This document shows positions 26,475-34,555 of a stretch of 41,030 nucleotides of DNA, in pieces (positions within the stretch are counted from its first letter, which is position 1; the number at the start of each line of letters is the position of its first letter). A program made the translations under genes and the position numbers. The stretch covers positions 1 to 41,030 of the forward strand of contig CAZTZL010000025.1 in NCBI GenBank assembly GCA_964617625.1, written 5' to 3'. Source of the DNA: CAZTZL01 sp964617625 (GTDB taxonomy: Bacteria; Zhuqueibacterota; QNDG01; DSAB01). Below the pieces are notes generated by a model. It made no database searches. It was not told the origin of the DNA and saw nothing but the letters and a program-made list of their open reading frames with translations.

Positions 26475-27416
26475 ATGATTATTCGTTATCTCGATCCGTT
26501 GAGCCGTGGATGGGGCCGGATGAAAAAAGTACTTTTTAGCCCCTTCAATCTGAAAAAATGGTTTGTCGTTGGTTTCACCGCTTTTCTGGCCGGACTGACC
26601 GAGGGACCGGGAGGTGGGGGCGGAAACGGAATCAAGAAAGGTGTCGGAGATAAATGTGATCTCGGTGAAATTGTCGATGCGCCGAAACATGTTCTGGACT
26701 GGGTTCTTCATTCTCCTGAAAGAATAGTACTGGCAAGTTTGGGTATATTGATTATTTTTGCAATCGCAGTGCTTGTTGTCTGGTTAAGTTCCCGCGGGAA
26801 ATTTATGTTTCTTCATAATGTCGTACTGAAGCGAGCCGAAATTGCCAAACCCTGGAATCAGTACAGTAATGAAGGTAATTCGCTGTGCGTATGGAGTATT
26901 GGCTTTGGTTTGCTGTGCATGGTTATTTTCGGACTGTTTGCCGGTTTTGTTTTCAAATTATTGGCTCAAATCCATTACAATGGCTTTTATGCACCAGATA
27001 TGGTCTTATGGATAATAGGACTGGCCTTTCTTTTCATTGTGTTCATTCTGGCCGCCGGGTATATCTGGCTTTTTCTGAACGATTTCGTCGTACCGATCAT
27101 GTACAAATATCGGATTAATGCGAGCGATGCGTGGGCACGTTTTCTTCCCCTGTTTCGGGAGCATGCGTTCAATTTTATTCTTTACGGTGTTCTGCTTTTT
27201 CTGATTTATCTGGCAATTGGGATCGTTATTGTTTTGTTCGGAGTTTTCACTTGCTGTATTGGGTTTTTCCTTTTGGCAATTCCGTATATCAACAGTGTAG
27301 TGACGCTGCCGATCTGGTACACGCTCCGGGGTTTCAGCGTTGAATTTTTAGCACAGTTTGGAACGAAGTTCAATGTTTTACAGAAGCCGCGAACACCGGT
27401 TAAGAAGAAATCCTAA
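26475..27416 (+). CDS. Multi-pass membrane protein of unknown function
   Basis: A 313-residue protein I do not recognise confidently. The N-terminus (PLSRGWGRMKKVLFSPFNLKKWFVVGF) is amphipathic, followed by a Gly-rich stretch at about 43-52. Later hydrophobic segments lie at about 78-97, 130-165, 172-200 and 230-280, giving roughly five or six membrane helices. The C-terminus is basic (KPRTPVKKKS). A DUF1028 gene ends 21 bases upstream, and GGAG precedes the ATG, so the two are probably co-expressed. The layout recalls membrane domains of glycerophosphodiester phosphodiesterase-like proteins, but I cannot support a function. Confidence 0.65.
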   Translation: MIIRYLDPLSRGWGRMKKVLFSPFNLKKWFVVGFTAFLAGLTEGPGGGGGNGIKKGVGDKCDLGEIVDAPKHVLDWVLHSPERIVLASLGILIIFAIAVLVVWLSSRGKFMFLHNVVLKRAEIAKPWNQYSNEGNSLCVWSIGFGLLCMVIFGLFAGFVFKLLAQIHYNGFYAPDMVLWIIGLAFLFIVFILAAGYIWLFLNDFVVPIMYKYRINASDAWARFLPLFREHAFNFILYGVLLFLIYLAIGIVIVLFGVFTCCIGFFLLAIPYINSVVTLPIWYTLRGFSVEFLAQFGTKFNVLQKPRTPVKKKS

Positions 27417-27520
27417 GGAAACCATAATATACACTGATGTCTTTGCCTGAGTAAAAGTTATATGGATATTTTGTTGGTTAAAATAACGTTTGATTTCTTG
27501 TCGTCTTTTATTATTTTAAA

Positions 27521-27549
27521 TTGAATTTTAATTTTTCTTTTGATGTAAT
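27521..27549 (+). promoter_or_regulatory. Predicted promoter of the small lysine-rich gene
   Basis: TTGAAT (27521-27526) and TGTAAT (27544-27549) are separated by 17 bases. A transcript would start near 27556 and give a leader of about 45 bases before the ATG at 27601. The region 27417-27600 otherwise holds only A/T-rich sequence. Confidence 0.4.
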
Positions 27550-27600
27550 TTTTCGACCATTTATTCATCATGATACTGTTAAAATTAAAGGAGAAACAAA

Positions 27601-27708
27601 ATGGCCAAAGCCGGTGATGTCAAAAAAGAAACAAAAAAGAAACCGTTAAAAACGAAGAAAGAAAAACGGCTTGAGAAAAAAATGAAAAAGGCAGGTAAGT
27701 CGGCTTAA
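27601..27708 (+). CDS. Small lysine-rich protein (35 residues)
   Basis: An uninterrupted 35-codon frame begins ATG at 27601 and ends TAA at 27706-27708. An ideal AAAGGAG (27587-27593) lies seven bases upstream, and a plausible promoter lies further upstream. The product begins MAKAGDVKKETKKK and contains 15 lysines and one arginine against only four acidic residues, so its net charge is about +12. It has no hydrophobic segment. Such composition suits a nucleic-acid or ribosome-associated peptide, but no family is recognised. It stands alone, 184 bases after the membrane protein gene and convergent with the glycosyltransferase gene. Confidence 0.6.
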   Translation: MAKAGDVKKETKKKPLKTKKEKRLEKKMKKAGKSA

Positions 27709-27747
27709 ATTTTAATTGAAGAATACCATCCCGTTTAGGACAGTCAA

Positions 27748-28875
27748 TCAGCGGTTTTCCATTTTATAGACGGACGATTTCCACTGGACTTTTCTTGCAA
27801 ACAGCAAAAAAGGCGCGAAGAAGATCGAGTATCCAAAATAGAAAAGTTCATACGGAACGATCACTTTGAAGAGATCGGTGCGTTCGAGCTGTTTGAGCGG
27901 CCAGTAAAGAAAGAACGAATCCATCAGCAGGATATCGATAAAAGCAAGAAAGCCGAGTTTAAATTGTCCGGCAATCATGACGGTCGGGATCAGCATGTGA
28001 ATCAGAAAGGCCGTGGACATCAAAAGAAATCCCAGAAAATTGTGGCTGCGGCCGCCGATGGCCCAGCGTTTTCTCTGGCGATAAAATTCCCCTAGATTTC
28101 TTGCCGGTCTTGAATAGACGAGATTGTTTTTGTCGAGACGGATGCGGATTTTTGTTCTTGTCCGGGACCGCACATTACGAATCAGCGCATAGTCTTCTGT
28201 CAGATGGCTTTCGATGGATTCGAATCCGCCCGCTCGATCGTATATTTCCCGACGGATTGAAAAATTATTCCCAAAAACACTCAGAGGCAAATTTAAATTG
28301 GCCCAGGCGCTTCCTGCGCTTGTCACGTTGATCCAGTCCAGCGACTGAATCTGGTGAAACAATAATGTCTTTTCCTCTTTTTTATCCAAAGCAATAAATC
28401 CGCCCACAATTCCCGTATTTTCGTCATACTCCATAAGTGTAGACTGAATCCAGTCCGGCGGGACGATGCAGTCCGCATCCGTAAAAAAGAGAATTTCTCC
28501 ACAACTCTCCTTCACACCCTGAATCAATCCGAAAATTTTTCCCGTGTATTTATTAGGAAGAGTTTTAATCTCAACGACCTTGGTTTGTTTGTGTCTGTCA
28601 GCAAATTCGGACATGACGCTTTTGGTTTGATCCGTGGAGCGGTCGTTCACTAAAATATATTCCATTTTATCTTTGGGATATGTCAAACGGGAAAGAGATT
28701 CCAGGCAGAGCGGGAGCGTGGCTTCTTCGTTCTGCGCGACGATGATAATGGAAATCACCGGACGGCACGGATTCGATTTTAGTTTCATCCGAATGCCGAA
28801 CCACATGATCAGTGTAATGATGATATATAAAAAAGTAAAAAATATAAGTCCCAAATTTAAAATGATAAACATCAT
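27748..28875 (-). CDS. Membrane-bound family 2 glycosyltransferase
   Basis: The 375-residue enzyme has an N-terminal membrane helix (about 3-27) and a GT2 catalytic domain. Motifs are ISIIIVAQNEE, VNDRSTD (about 77-82), the metal-binding DAD at 133-135, TEDYAL (general-base region) and RQRKRWAIGG (acceptor-site Q/R-x-x-R-W). Two or three membrane segments follow at the C-terminus. This is the layout of processive or polyprenyl-linked sugar transferases facing the cytoplasm. Its start overlaps the stop of the deacetylase gene by four bases, so the two probably act on one glycan or glycolipid. Donor and acceptor are unknown. Confidence 0.85.
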   Translation of the reverse strand: MMFIILNLGLIFFTFLYIIITLIMWFGIRMKLKSNPCRPVISIIIVAQNEEATLPLCLESLSRLTYPKDKMEYILVNDRSTDQTKSVMSEFADRHKQTKVVEIKTLPNKYTGKIFGLIQGVKESCGEILFFTDADCIVPPDWIQSTLMEYDENTGIVGGFIALDKKEEKTLLFHQIQSLDWINVTSAGSAWANLNLPLSVFGNNFSIRREIYDRAGGFESIESHLTEDYALIRNVRSRTRTKIRIRLDKNNLVYSRPARNLGEFYRQRKRWAIGGRSHNFLGFLLMSTAFLIHMLIPTVMIAGQFKLGFLAFIDILLMDSFFLYWPLKQLERTDLFKVIVPYELFYFGYSIFFAPFLLFARKVQWKSSVYKMENR

Positions 28876-29513
28876 TTCTTATTTTTCCGGACTGATTCGA
28901 GAAGCTGACAATGGTATCCCTGTTCGCGGATATTTTTCAAAATCTCCGGCAGGGCTTCGAGCATGACAGGTGTGTTTTCGTGTCCGTCGTGGCAGACAAT
29001 GATCGCGCCCGGATGAAGATGTGTTTGAATCGTCCGGATGATTTTTTGGGGATCGGTCCCTTGAAAATCATACGAGAGCAAACTCCAAACTACAAGCCGA
29101 TGGTTCAAATCCTGCACAATCTTTTGAAATCCCGGATCGAAACGGCCATAAGGCGGGCGGAAGAAAACCGGTTTCTGTCCCGTAATTTTCTCGATGGCTC
29201 TATCCGTTTTTTTGATCTCTTCGGCAATCCATGATTTTCTTTGTAAAAACAGGCTCTTGTGTGAAAAGCCGTGATTTCCGATGGTGTGTCCCTCTTTTTT
29301 TATCTGTTCCACAATACCCGGGAAAAGAAGCACTTTTTCTCCCTGAAGAAAGAAAGAGGCTCTGGTTTGATGCCGCCTGAGACATTCCAGTACCTGTTTT
29401 GTGTATTGAGGATGGGGCCCATCATCGAAAGTCAGATAGATATTCTGGTCATTTCCCGAATCCTTCCACAGGATCCAGGGAAATAGAATTTTCAGAAAAC
29501 TGGGATTAATCAT
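28872..29513 (-). CDS. NodB-type polysaccharide deacetylase
   Basis: Carbohydrate esterase family 4 domain of 213 residues. Metal and catalytic motifs are complete: TFDDGPHP (Asp30 and Asp31), HTIGNHGFSH (His81 and His85), FRPPYGRFD and a late ICVHDG-like segment reading IVCHDGH. There is no clear signal peptide; residues 1-16 are only mildly hydrophobic. Such enzymes remove N-acetyl groups from GlcNAc-containing polymers or lipid-linked sugars. The four-base overlap with the downstream glycosyltransferase gene indicates a shared pathway, for example for an exopolysaccharide or glycolipid. The substrate is not determinable here. Confidence 0.85.
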   Translation of the reverse strand: MINPSFLKILFPWILWKDSGNDQNIYLTFDDGPHPQYTKQVLECLRRHQTRASFFLQGEKVLLFPGIVEQIKKEGHTIGNHGFSHKSLFLQRKSWIAEEIKKTDRAIEKITGQKPVFFRPPYGRFDPGFQKIVQDLNHRLVVWSLLSYDFQGTDPQKIIRTIQTHLHPGAIIVCHDGHENTPVMLEALPEILKNIREQGYHCQLLESVRKNKK

Positions 29514-29633
29514 TTGTGTCTATTCTCCGGCAAACGATAATGTAATTAAATGTAATTCCAGAAAAATGCAAGGAAAAAATGAAAAATAGAAGATAGAGTA
29601 TAGGGACTGGGGACTTGAGGCTTGGATACGGAG
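29514..29633. other. Short spacer with degenerate G-rich repeats
   Basis: Between the deacetylase and dehydrogenase-like genes. It contains the phrases GGGACTGGGGACTTGAGG and GGCTTGG around 29600-29622, loosely tandem. No gene is visible. Confidence 0.4.
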
Positions 29634-30773
29634 TCAGGGATTGGGGGAGATTTTTTCTTCTATATTATATGTGACTTTTCTTGATTCGAGATAGGCGGCG
29701 ATCCGATTAAAACAGATTTTATTCATGCCCAGATATTCCGGCGGAGAGATGCCGATTTGACGATAGGCTCCTTCGAGAACCAAACGGGCAGCCGCCGTAC
29801 AGGTATAACCGGTGGTGCGAGCCATTGAAGATGTCTGCGTTTCCCTGTCGAATTCGTCGTACAGGTGGTACACAAACGTTTTGGTTTTGCCCTTGTGCTG
29901 CCCCCGCATGGTAACCTGCATTACTGTAAATTCGCGTTCGTTCTTTTCGAATTGCCAGAGTGGGAAGAGCAATCTGGAAGTGAGTTCGATGGGAGAGATT
30001 TTAATCCCGCCTATTTCTATTTTATCCCGGTTGAGAAATCCCGTTTGTTTCAGTATTTGAATAGCTTCGATATGGCCGGGGTATCGCAATGTTTTTTCGA
30101 TCATGGTGGGAATTTTCATGGTTTTTAGAAGGGTTCGAAGGCCGTCTGTGTTGAAGGCTTCCAGTGTGCCCACCGGGTTGATGTTTACTTGTTCCAGATC
30201 GGAAAGCGCTGGTTTGATCACAATTTTTCCGTTTTCTACAAGGCGCGCCGGCCGTGTGTATTCTTCGATCACATCGATCGGGGAGAAAGGCGCTTTGTAA
30301 AAGTAAGGCCAGATCCGTTTGAAAGGCAGTCCGCCGACCAGACATTCGAAATATTCGATTTCCATTTGTACGCTGTGGTATCCAAGAATCATGTGACTCA
30401 TTCCAGGAGCCACACCGCAGTCCACAATGGCCGTCACTTTATGCTTTTTGGCGAGGGCATCCAGTTCAAACGGATCTTCGCTGAAAAATGAGATGTCCAC
30501 GATGTCTTTGCCTGCCTGGATCACGGTTTTCAGTGTTTGGAAACCCATGTAACCGGGTACGGCGTTGATAACGAGATCGGCTTTCTTGATGATTTCCTTC
30601 AATACTGATTTATCGGATAGATCCGCTTTTTTGGTATGAATACCGTTATGATTTTTTAATCCATTTAATTTTTTTGTATCAATATCCGTCAAGGTAACTT
30701 GATAATGATCGCACAGATCAATGGCCATGGCACTGCCCACCATGCCAGCACCCAGAACGACAACCGGTCTCAT
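29634..30773 (-). CDS. Saccharopine dehydrogenase-like oxidoreductase
   Basis: A 379-residue NAD(P)-dependent enzyme of the saccharopine dehydrogenase superfamily. The N-terminal dinucleotide motif is VLGAGMVGSAM (residues 6-16), followed by DLVINAVPGYMG, and later by the conserved DCGVAPGMSH. The C-terminal half carries family-typical GTLEAFNTDGLRTLL and TMRYPGH-like TLRYPGH. It is most like the group containing L-lysine 6-dehydrogenases and related amino-acid or polyamine dehydrogenases. It is encoded upstream of the deacetylase on the same strand after 120 bases; a metabolic link to those genes is not evident. Substrate call is tentative. Confidence 0.82.
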   Translation of the reverse strand: MRPVVVLGAGMVGSAMAIDLCDHYQVTLTDIDTKKLNGLKNHNGIHTKKADLSDKSVLKEIIKKADLVINAVPGYMGFQTLKTVIQAGKDIVDISFFSEDPFELDALAKKHKVTAIVDCGVAPGMSHMILGYHSVQMEIEYFECLVGGLPFKRIWPYFYKAPFSPIDVIEEYTRPARLVENGKIVIKPALSDLEQVNINPVGTLEAFNTDGLRTLLKTMKIPTMIEKTLRYPGHIEAIQILKQTGFLNRDKIEIGGIKISPIELTSRLLFPLWQFEKNEREFTVMQVTMRGQHKGKTKTFVYHLYDEFDRETQTSSMARTTGYTCTAAARLVLEGAYRQIGISPPEYLGMNKICFNRIAAYLESRKVTYNIEEKISPNP

Positions 30774-31128
30774 GTTTTATACTCCTGCTTAATAATAGTT
30801 AAGGATTAATTTTCCGTTCCCGCTGATAATTGGTTAAGCGAGAAAAGGTTACTTTGTTCACTTGAAATAAAATATCAAAAATCAAATATTAAAATGAAAA
30901 ATAAAAATGCAAAAATAATAGTTTGTATAATTTCTCGAATATGTAATTTAATAATTGGAATGGGTAAGTATTCTTTTCATTTTCAGTTTTGAATTATCAT
31001 TTTGCCTGCCCGCGGCGGGCAGGGATTTTGATTTTCACTTTTTAAATTAAATAAAAGAATTACATTAAAAACATACTTAGAATTCACCATAATCTTAAAA
31101 TGCAAGGCTGATAGAAAAGATCATGTTT
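30774..31128. other. Intergenic region, A/T-rich, mostly inverted-repeat element B
   Basis: The 355-base region between two minus-strand genes contains element B (listed separately) and otherwise A/T-rich sequence. It would also have to contain the promoter of the dehydrogenase-like gene near 30780-30840. No ORF with coding character is visible. Confidence 0.5.
30864..31048. repeat. A/T-rich imperfect inverted-repeat element B with GC-rich palindrome
   Basis: The left arm (about 30864-30920) reads AAATATCAAAAATCAAATATT and similar A-rich units; the right arm (about 30969-31048) is roughly its complement (TTTTCATTTTCAGTTTTGAATT, GATTTTGATTTTCAC). The right arm contains a perfect 19-base palindrome CCTGCCCGC-G-GCGGGCAGG at 31005-31023, conspicuous in this A/T-rich setting. 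It shares the design of elements A and C. Confidence 0.55.
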
Positions 31129-31731
31129 TCAGCGTGTTTTGTACATCCAGTATTTCAGGTTCCAAAGTTGCGTGGCCCTCTGAACCAGTTCGACATCTCT
31201 GAGCTGGCGTTCAAGTGATTCGATCTCTTCGTTATTGAGTTCCATTTTTGTGTCCTGATATTCGTCATAATCTACATTGGCGATAAAACTCCGGATCTGA
31301 TCAAGTTCTCCCGCGTCCAGCCAGACACCGTGCAGGCGGCAGAGATCGATGATGACACCGGAGATTTTCTTGAAATTCTGCTTGATCATCAGGTTTTTAC
31401 AACGGGGACAGGGTAGGTATTTGATTTCTTTTTTAGGAATCGCCTTTTTTTGGAATTCTTTGGAAACAGTATCGTCTTCATACACATCCCGTTCCGATGT
31501 CAGGTGTTTAAACTCAAGCGTATCCAGCCACATGCCATGACAGACGGGGCAGATGTCCAGTTCGTTATCCCGCAGATTGGTAATCTCGAGAGGGATATTA
31601 CAGCGGGGGCAAAGCGCTTTAATGTTCAATCCTGCATCCTGAATGTTGTTTGCCTGACCGCAATATGGGCAATAGGAAAGCGCTTTGTTAAATTTGTGGT
31701 GGCATTTAGGACATTGCATCATAAATGACAT
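31129..31731 (-). CDS. Multi-zinc-ribbon protein (zf-TFIIB-like domains)
   Basis: A 200-residue soluble protein with three zinc-ribbon units. The first uses Cys7, Cys10, Cys21 and Cys24. The second uses Cys41, Cys44, Cys61 and Cys64 and ends in HGMWLD. The third uses Cys108, Cys111, Cys131 and His134 and ends in HGVWLDAGEL. The last two match the TFIIB-type zinc-ribbon family, in which the C-x-x-C-x-G-x-W-L-D signature is conserved but function is unknown. A charged, probably helical C-terminal tail follows. It is a single gene transcribed away from ffh. Confidence 0.75.
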   Translation of the reverse strand: MSFMMQCPKCHHKFNKALSYCPYCGQANNIQDAGLNIKALCPRCNIPLEITNLRDNELDICPVCHGMWLDTLEFKHLTSERDVYEDDTVSKEFQKKAIPKKEIKYLPCPRCKNLMIKQNFKKISGVIIDLCRLHGVWLDAGELDQIRSFIANVDYDEYQDTKMELNNEEIESLERQLRDVELVQRATQLWNLKYWMYKTR

Positions 31732-32056
31732 GTCGGGTCTCCGGCAAATGGTTAGATTCCTGTAATTATTTGTACGTCGTTATTGATTGAATAAATCTAT
31801 TATACTAAATAGAATTGGCGATTGCAATCTTTAAATTAAAGCAATTTTATTAGTTTTGTTATATGAAAATTTTATTTCAAAACCATAAATTTTTATTGCC
31901 GTTATTATCAAAATGAATGAAATTATTTTCTCTTTTTATAAATATTTTTTATTAGTGCAGGAAAAAATTGTTCTTGTCTGTGTTTTTTGATTAAATAAAA
32001 AGAACTTGCATAAAGGACTTTTTTTATTTACATTTAAAAGTTTTTCGGATATACAT
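31732..32056. promoter_or_regulatory. Divergent promoter region between the zinc-ribbon gene and ffh
   Basis: This 325-base, strongly A/T-rich region must serve both directions. For ffh a possible promoter is TTGTTC (31968-31973) with TTAAAT (31991-31996) at 17-base spacing. No reliable counterpart for the minus strand stands out. I see no RNA gene; in particular no SRP RNA-like hairpin is evident. Confidence 0.35.
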
Positions 32057-33382
32057 ATGTTTGATGAACTCGTACAAAAATTAGATTTAGCTCTGAAAAA
32101 GCTCCGCGGTATGGGCAAAATTACGGAGAACAATATTGCCGATTCCATGCGGGAAATCCGGCGTGTGCTGTTAGAAGCGGATGTGAATTACAAGGTTGTC
32201 AAGGATTTTGTTAAAAAAGTGGAATCCAGGGCAATCGGACAGGAAGTTATCCGGAGTATTACACCCGGCCAGCAGGTGGTCAAAGTCGTTTTCGATGAAA
32301 TGGTTAGCCTGTTAGGGAAGGCCAATGTCCCGATTCAGTTTGGAAAACAACATCCTGCTGTGATCATGGTTACCGGACTGCAGGGATCTGGTAAAACCAC
32401 GTTTGTTGGCAAACTGGGCTGCTATTTGAGAAAATCGGGGCGTCAACCGCTTTTGGTTGCGGCGGATATCTATCGGCCTGCTGCTGTCGAACAGCTTCAA
32501 ACGCTTGGTAAATCCGCTGATCTAACTGTTTTTTCGCTTGCGAATCATGACCCGTTGAAAATTATCCGGGAATCATTGGATCATGCGAGAAAAAGCAAAT
32601 TTGATACATTGATACTCGATACGGCTGGGCGCCTTCATGTTGATGAGAAAATGATGGCTGAGCTGGAAGCGATCAAAGAGTCGGTTCGGCCCTGCGAAAT
32701 TTTGTTCGTTGCGGACAGCATGACAGGTCAGGATGCTGTCAAGTCGGCCGTTGCTTTCCATGAGCGGATCGATTTTAATGGAATTGTTCTTACAAAATTG
32801 GATGGAGATGCAAAGGGTGGCGCAGCGCTTTCTATTGTCGCAGTCACCGAAAAGCCGGTGAAGTTCATCACAAACAACGAAAAACTGGATGGCATTGAAC
32901 CCTTCCATCCGGATCGTATGGCCTCAAGAATTTTGGGTATGGGTGATGTGGTCACCCTGGTTGAAAAAGCAAGCGAAACCGTCAGCAGGGAAGAAGCGGA
33001 AAAGCTTGAAAAGAAATTAGGGAAAAAAGACTTCACGCTGGAAGACTTTTATACGCAGCTTCAGCAGGTTAAACGCATGGGTTCTCTGAACCAGATCGTC
33101 GGTATGCTTCCCGGAATGGGCAGCCGATTGAAAGGTCTTCACGTGGATGAATCCGCATTAACCCGGATCGAGGTGATTATTAACTCCATGACCCGTGAAG
33201 AGAGAAGAAAACCTCACATTCTCAACGGGAGCCGAAGGAAACGCGTTGCTGCGGGAAGCGGGACACGGGTTCAGGATGTCAATCAGCTTATCAAACAGTT
33301 TCAGATGATGCAGAATATGATGAAGCAGATGGGACGTTTCCAGGGAAAACGGATGCCCCGGAATATTCCATTCGCAATGTAA
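32057..33382 (+). CDS. ffh: Signal recognition particle GTPase Ffh
   Basis: The SRP54 homologue that, with 4.5S RNA, delivers nascent membrane proteins to FtsY. The N domain contains RRVLLEADVNYKVVKDF. The G domain shows GLQGSGKTT (from residue 107), DTAGR and TKLDGDAKGG, and the M domain follows from LEDFYTQLQQVKRMGSL to the end. I chose the ATG at 32057 because it starts with the conserved MFDELVQKL; the longer frame adds 17 unconserved residues. No clear Shine-Dalgarno sequence is present. It is the first gene of the ffh-rpsP-khpA-rimM-trmD-rplS operon. Confidence 0.96.
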   Translation: MFDELVQKLDLALKKLRGMGKITENNIADSMREIRRVLLEADVNYKVVKDFVKKVESRAIGQEVIRSITPGQQVVKVVFDEMVSLLGKANVPIQFGKQHPAVIMVTGLQGSGKTTFVGKLGCYLRKSGRQPLLVAADIYRPAAVEQLQTLGKSADLTVFSLANHDPLKIIRESLDHARKSKFDTLILDTAGRLHVDEKMMAELEAIKESVRPCEILFVADSMTGQDAVKSAVAFHERIDFNGIVLTKLDGDAKGGAALSIVAVTEKPVKFITNNEKLDGIEPFHPDRMASRILGMGDVVTLVEKASETVSREEAEKLEKKLGKKDFTLEDFYTQLQQVKRMGSLNQIVGMLPGMGSRLKGLHVDESALTRIEVIINSMTREERRKPHILNGSRRKRVAAGSGTRVQDVNQLIKQFQMMQNMMKQMGRFQGKRMPRNIPFAM

Positions 33383-33411
33383 TATTTATTTAGTCCTATA
33401 GGAGGTAGTTA

Positions 33412-34203
33412 TTGGCTGTTAAGATTCGTTTAACACGACTGGGTAGGAGACACCATCCGTCTTATCGAATTGTGGTTACGGATTCTCATTCCCCGAGAGA
33501 TGGACGGTACATCGAATGCATCGGATTGTACAATCCGATTAATCATCCGCCTGATCTTCAAGTGAAAGAAGAAAGAGCTAATTATTGGCTTGATTGCGGT
33601 GCTGTTCCATCAGACACAGTAAACAGTCTGTTCAAGCGGCAAGGTGTTCTTCACAGGCGGTCCTTGAAAAGGAGAGGATTGGATGAAGCTCAAATTGAAG
33701 AAGAAATGAAAAAATGGGAAGTCCTTCAAATTGAACGTCATCGCCGTGAAGAAGTGAAAGCAGAAGAAAAGAAAAAGGCGAAAGCGGAAGCAAAGAACAA
33801 ATTGAAAGCCGAGGAAGCAAAACCTGCAGAAGCGGCCGTCAAACCAAAATCTGCTGAACCCAAAACAGAATCCCTCGAAACCGAAGAAGCAAAGCCGGAT
33901 GTTAAAGAGGAAACCGCTAAGACCGAAGTTTCTTCTGATAAAAAAGATGTGAAAGAAGCCGAAGTAAAGGCGGAAACACAAATAGAAGCTGCGGAAGACG
34001 CAGAAGAAACCGTTCAAAGTGGTAGTCCTTCGAATGAAAAGGATGTAAAAGAAGCCGAAGTGAAGGCAGAGACAGAAGTTGAGGCCGGGGCAAAAACTGA
34101 AACTGAAACCATCGAAACCGCCGGCAAATCTGCCGAAAAAGAAGAAGTTGAAGAAAAAGAAATTACGGACGAAACAAAGTCAGAAGATAAAAAAGAATCC
34201 TGA
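33412..34203 (+). CDS. rpsP: 30S ribosomal protein S16 with long Lys/Glu-rich C-terminal extension
   Basis: The first roughly 85 residues are a complete S16 (AVKIRLTRLGRRHHPSYRI, DGRYIECIGLYNP, RANYWLDCGAVPSDTV). This small-subunit protein supports 16S folding. Standard S16 has 80-90 residues; this one has 263. The extra part begins with a basic, coiled-coil-like helix and continues as low-complexity sequence rich in Lys, Glu, Ala and Thr, ending acidic. It contains an internal duplication: KDVKEAEVKAET occurs at about 33945-33980 and again at 34039-34074. It starts at TTG 33412 behind a strong GGAGG. Extended S16 proteins occur in several phyla; the role of the tail is unknown. Confidence 0.93.
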   Translation: MAVKIRLTRLGRRHHPSYRIVVTDSHSPRDGRYIECIGLYNPINHPPDLQVKEERANYWLDCGAVPSDTVNSLFKRQGVLHRRSLKRRGLDEAQIEEEMKKWEVLQIERHRREEVKAEEKKKAKAEAKNKLKAEEAKPAEAAVKPKSAEPKTESLETEEAKPDVKEETAKTEVSSDKKDVKEAEVKAETQIEAAEDAEETVQSGSPSNEKDVKEAEVKAETEVEAGAKTETETIETAGKSAEKEEVEEKEITDETKSEDKKES

Positions 34204-34296
34204 TTCATTTTATAGTTTATTTTGGATCTCAAAAACACATCTCTTGCGCATAGAAACTGAGGCGGAATCGACACACATTTTGAGGAGGGGATAAAG

Positions 34297-34527
34297 ATGA
34301 AAGAGTTCATCGAATTCATCGCCAAACATTTGGTGGATCAGCCGGAAGCCGTTGCTGTATCTGAAGTTGAAGGTGAGAAGACAACGGTTTACGAGTTACG
34401 CGTCGGTGATGGAGATCTTGGCAAAGTTATTGGCAGAAAAGGCCAGACTGCCAAGTCCATTCGTACACTTTTAGCGGCTGCTTCAGCCAAGCGCGGGAAA
34501 CGCGCCGTGTTAGAGATCTTGGAATAA
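34297..34527 (+). CDS. khpA: KH-domain RNA-binding protein KhpA
   Basis: A 76-residue single KH domain with the RNA-binding loop IGRKGQTAKSIRTLL. KhpA usually partners with KhpB (Jag) and affects translation and cell division in some bacteria. Gene position between rpsP and rimM is conserved across many phyla. GAGGAGGGG lies just upstream of the ATG. Confidence 0.93.
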   Translation: MKEFIEFIAKHLVDQPEAVAVSEVEGEKTTVYELRVGDGDLGKVIGRKGQTAKSIRTLLAAASAKRGKRAVLEILE

Positions 34528-34555
34528 TTGTTGTAAAAATCTTTGAGTGCGGGTT

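Noticed and set aside
29102..29112. GGTTCAAATCC, like a tRNA T-loop
   Set aside because: It lies inside the deacetylase gene, and no acceptor stem or anticodon arm can be formed around it.
33610..34017. A Phe-rich 135-codon frame on the minus strand
   Set aside because: It is the antisense of the Lys/Glu-rich S16 tail, in which GAA and AAG codons read as Phe and Leu codons.
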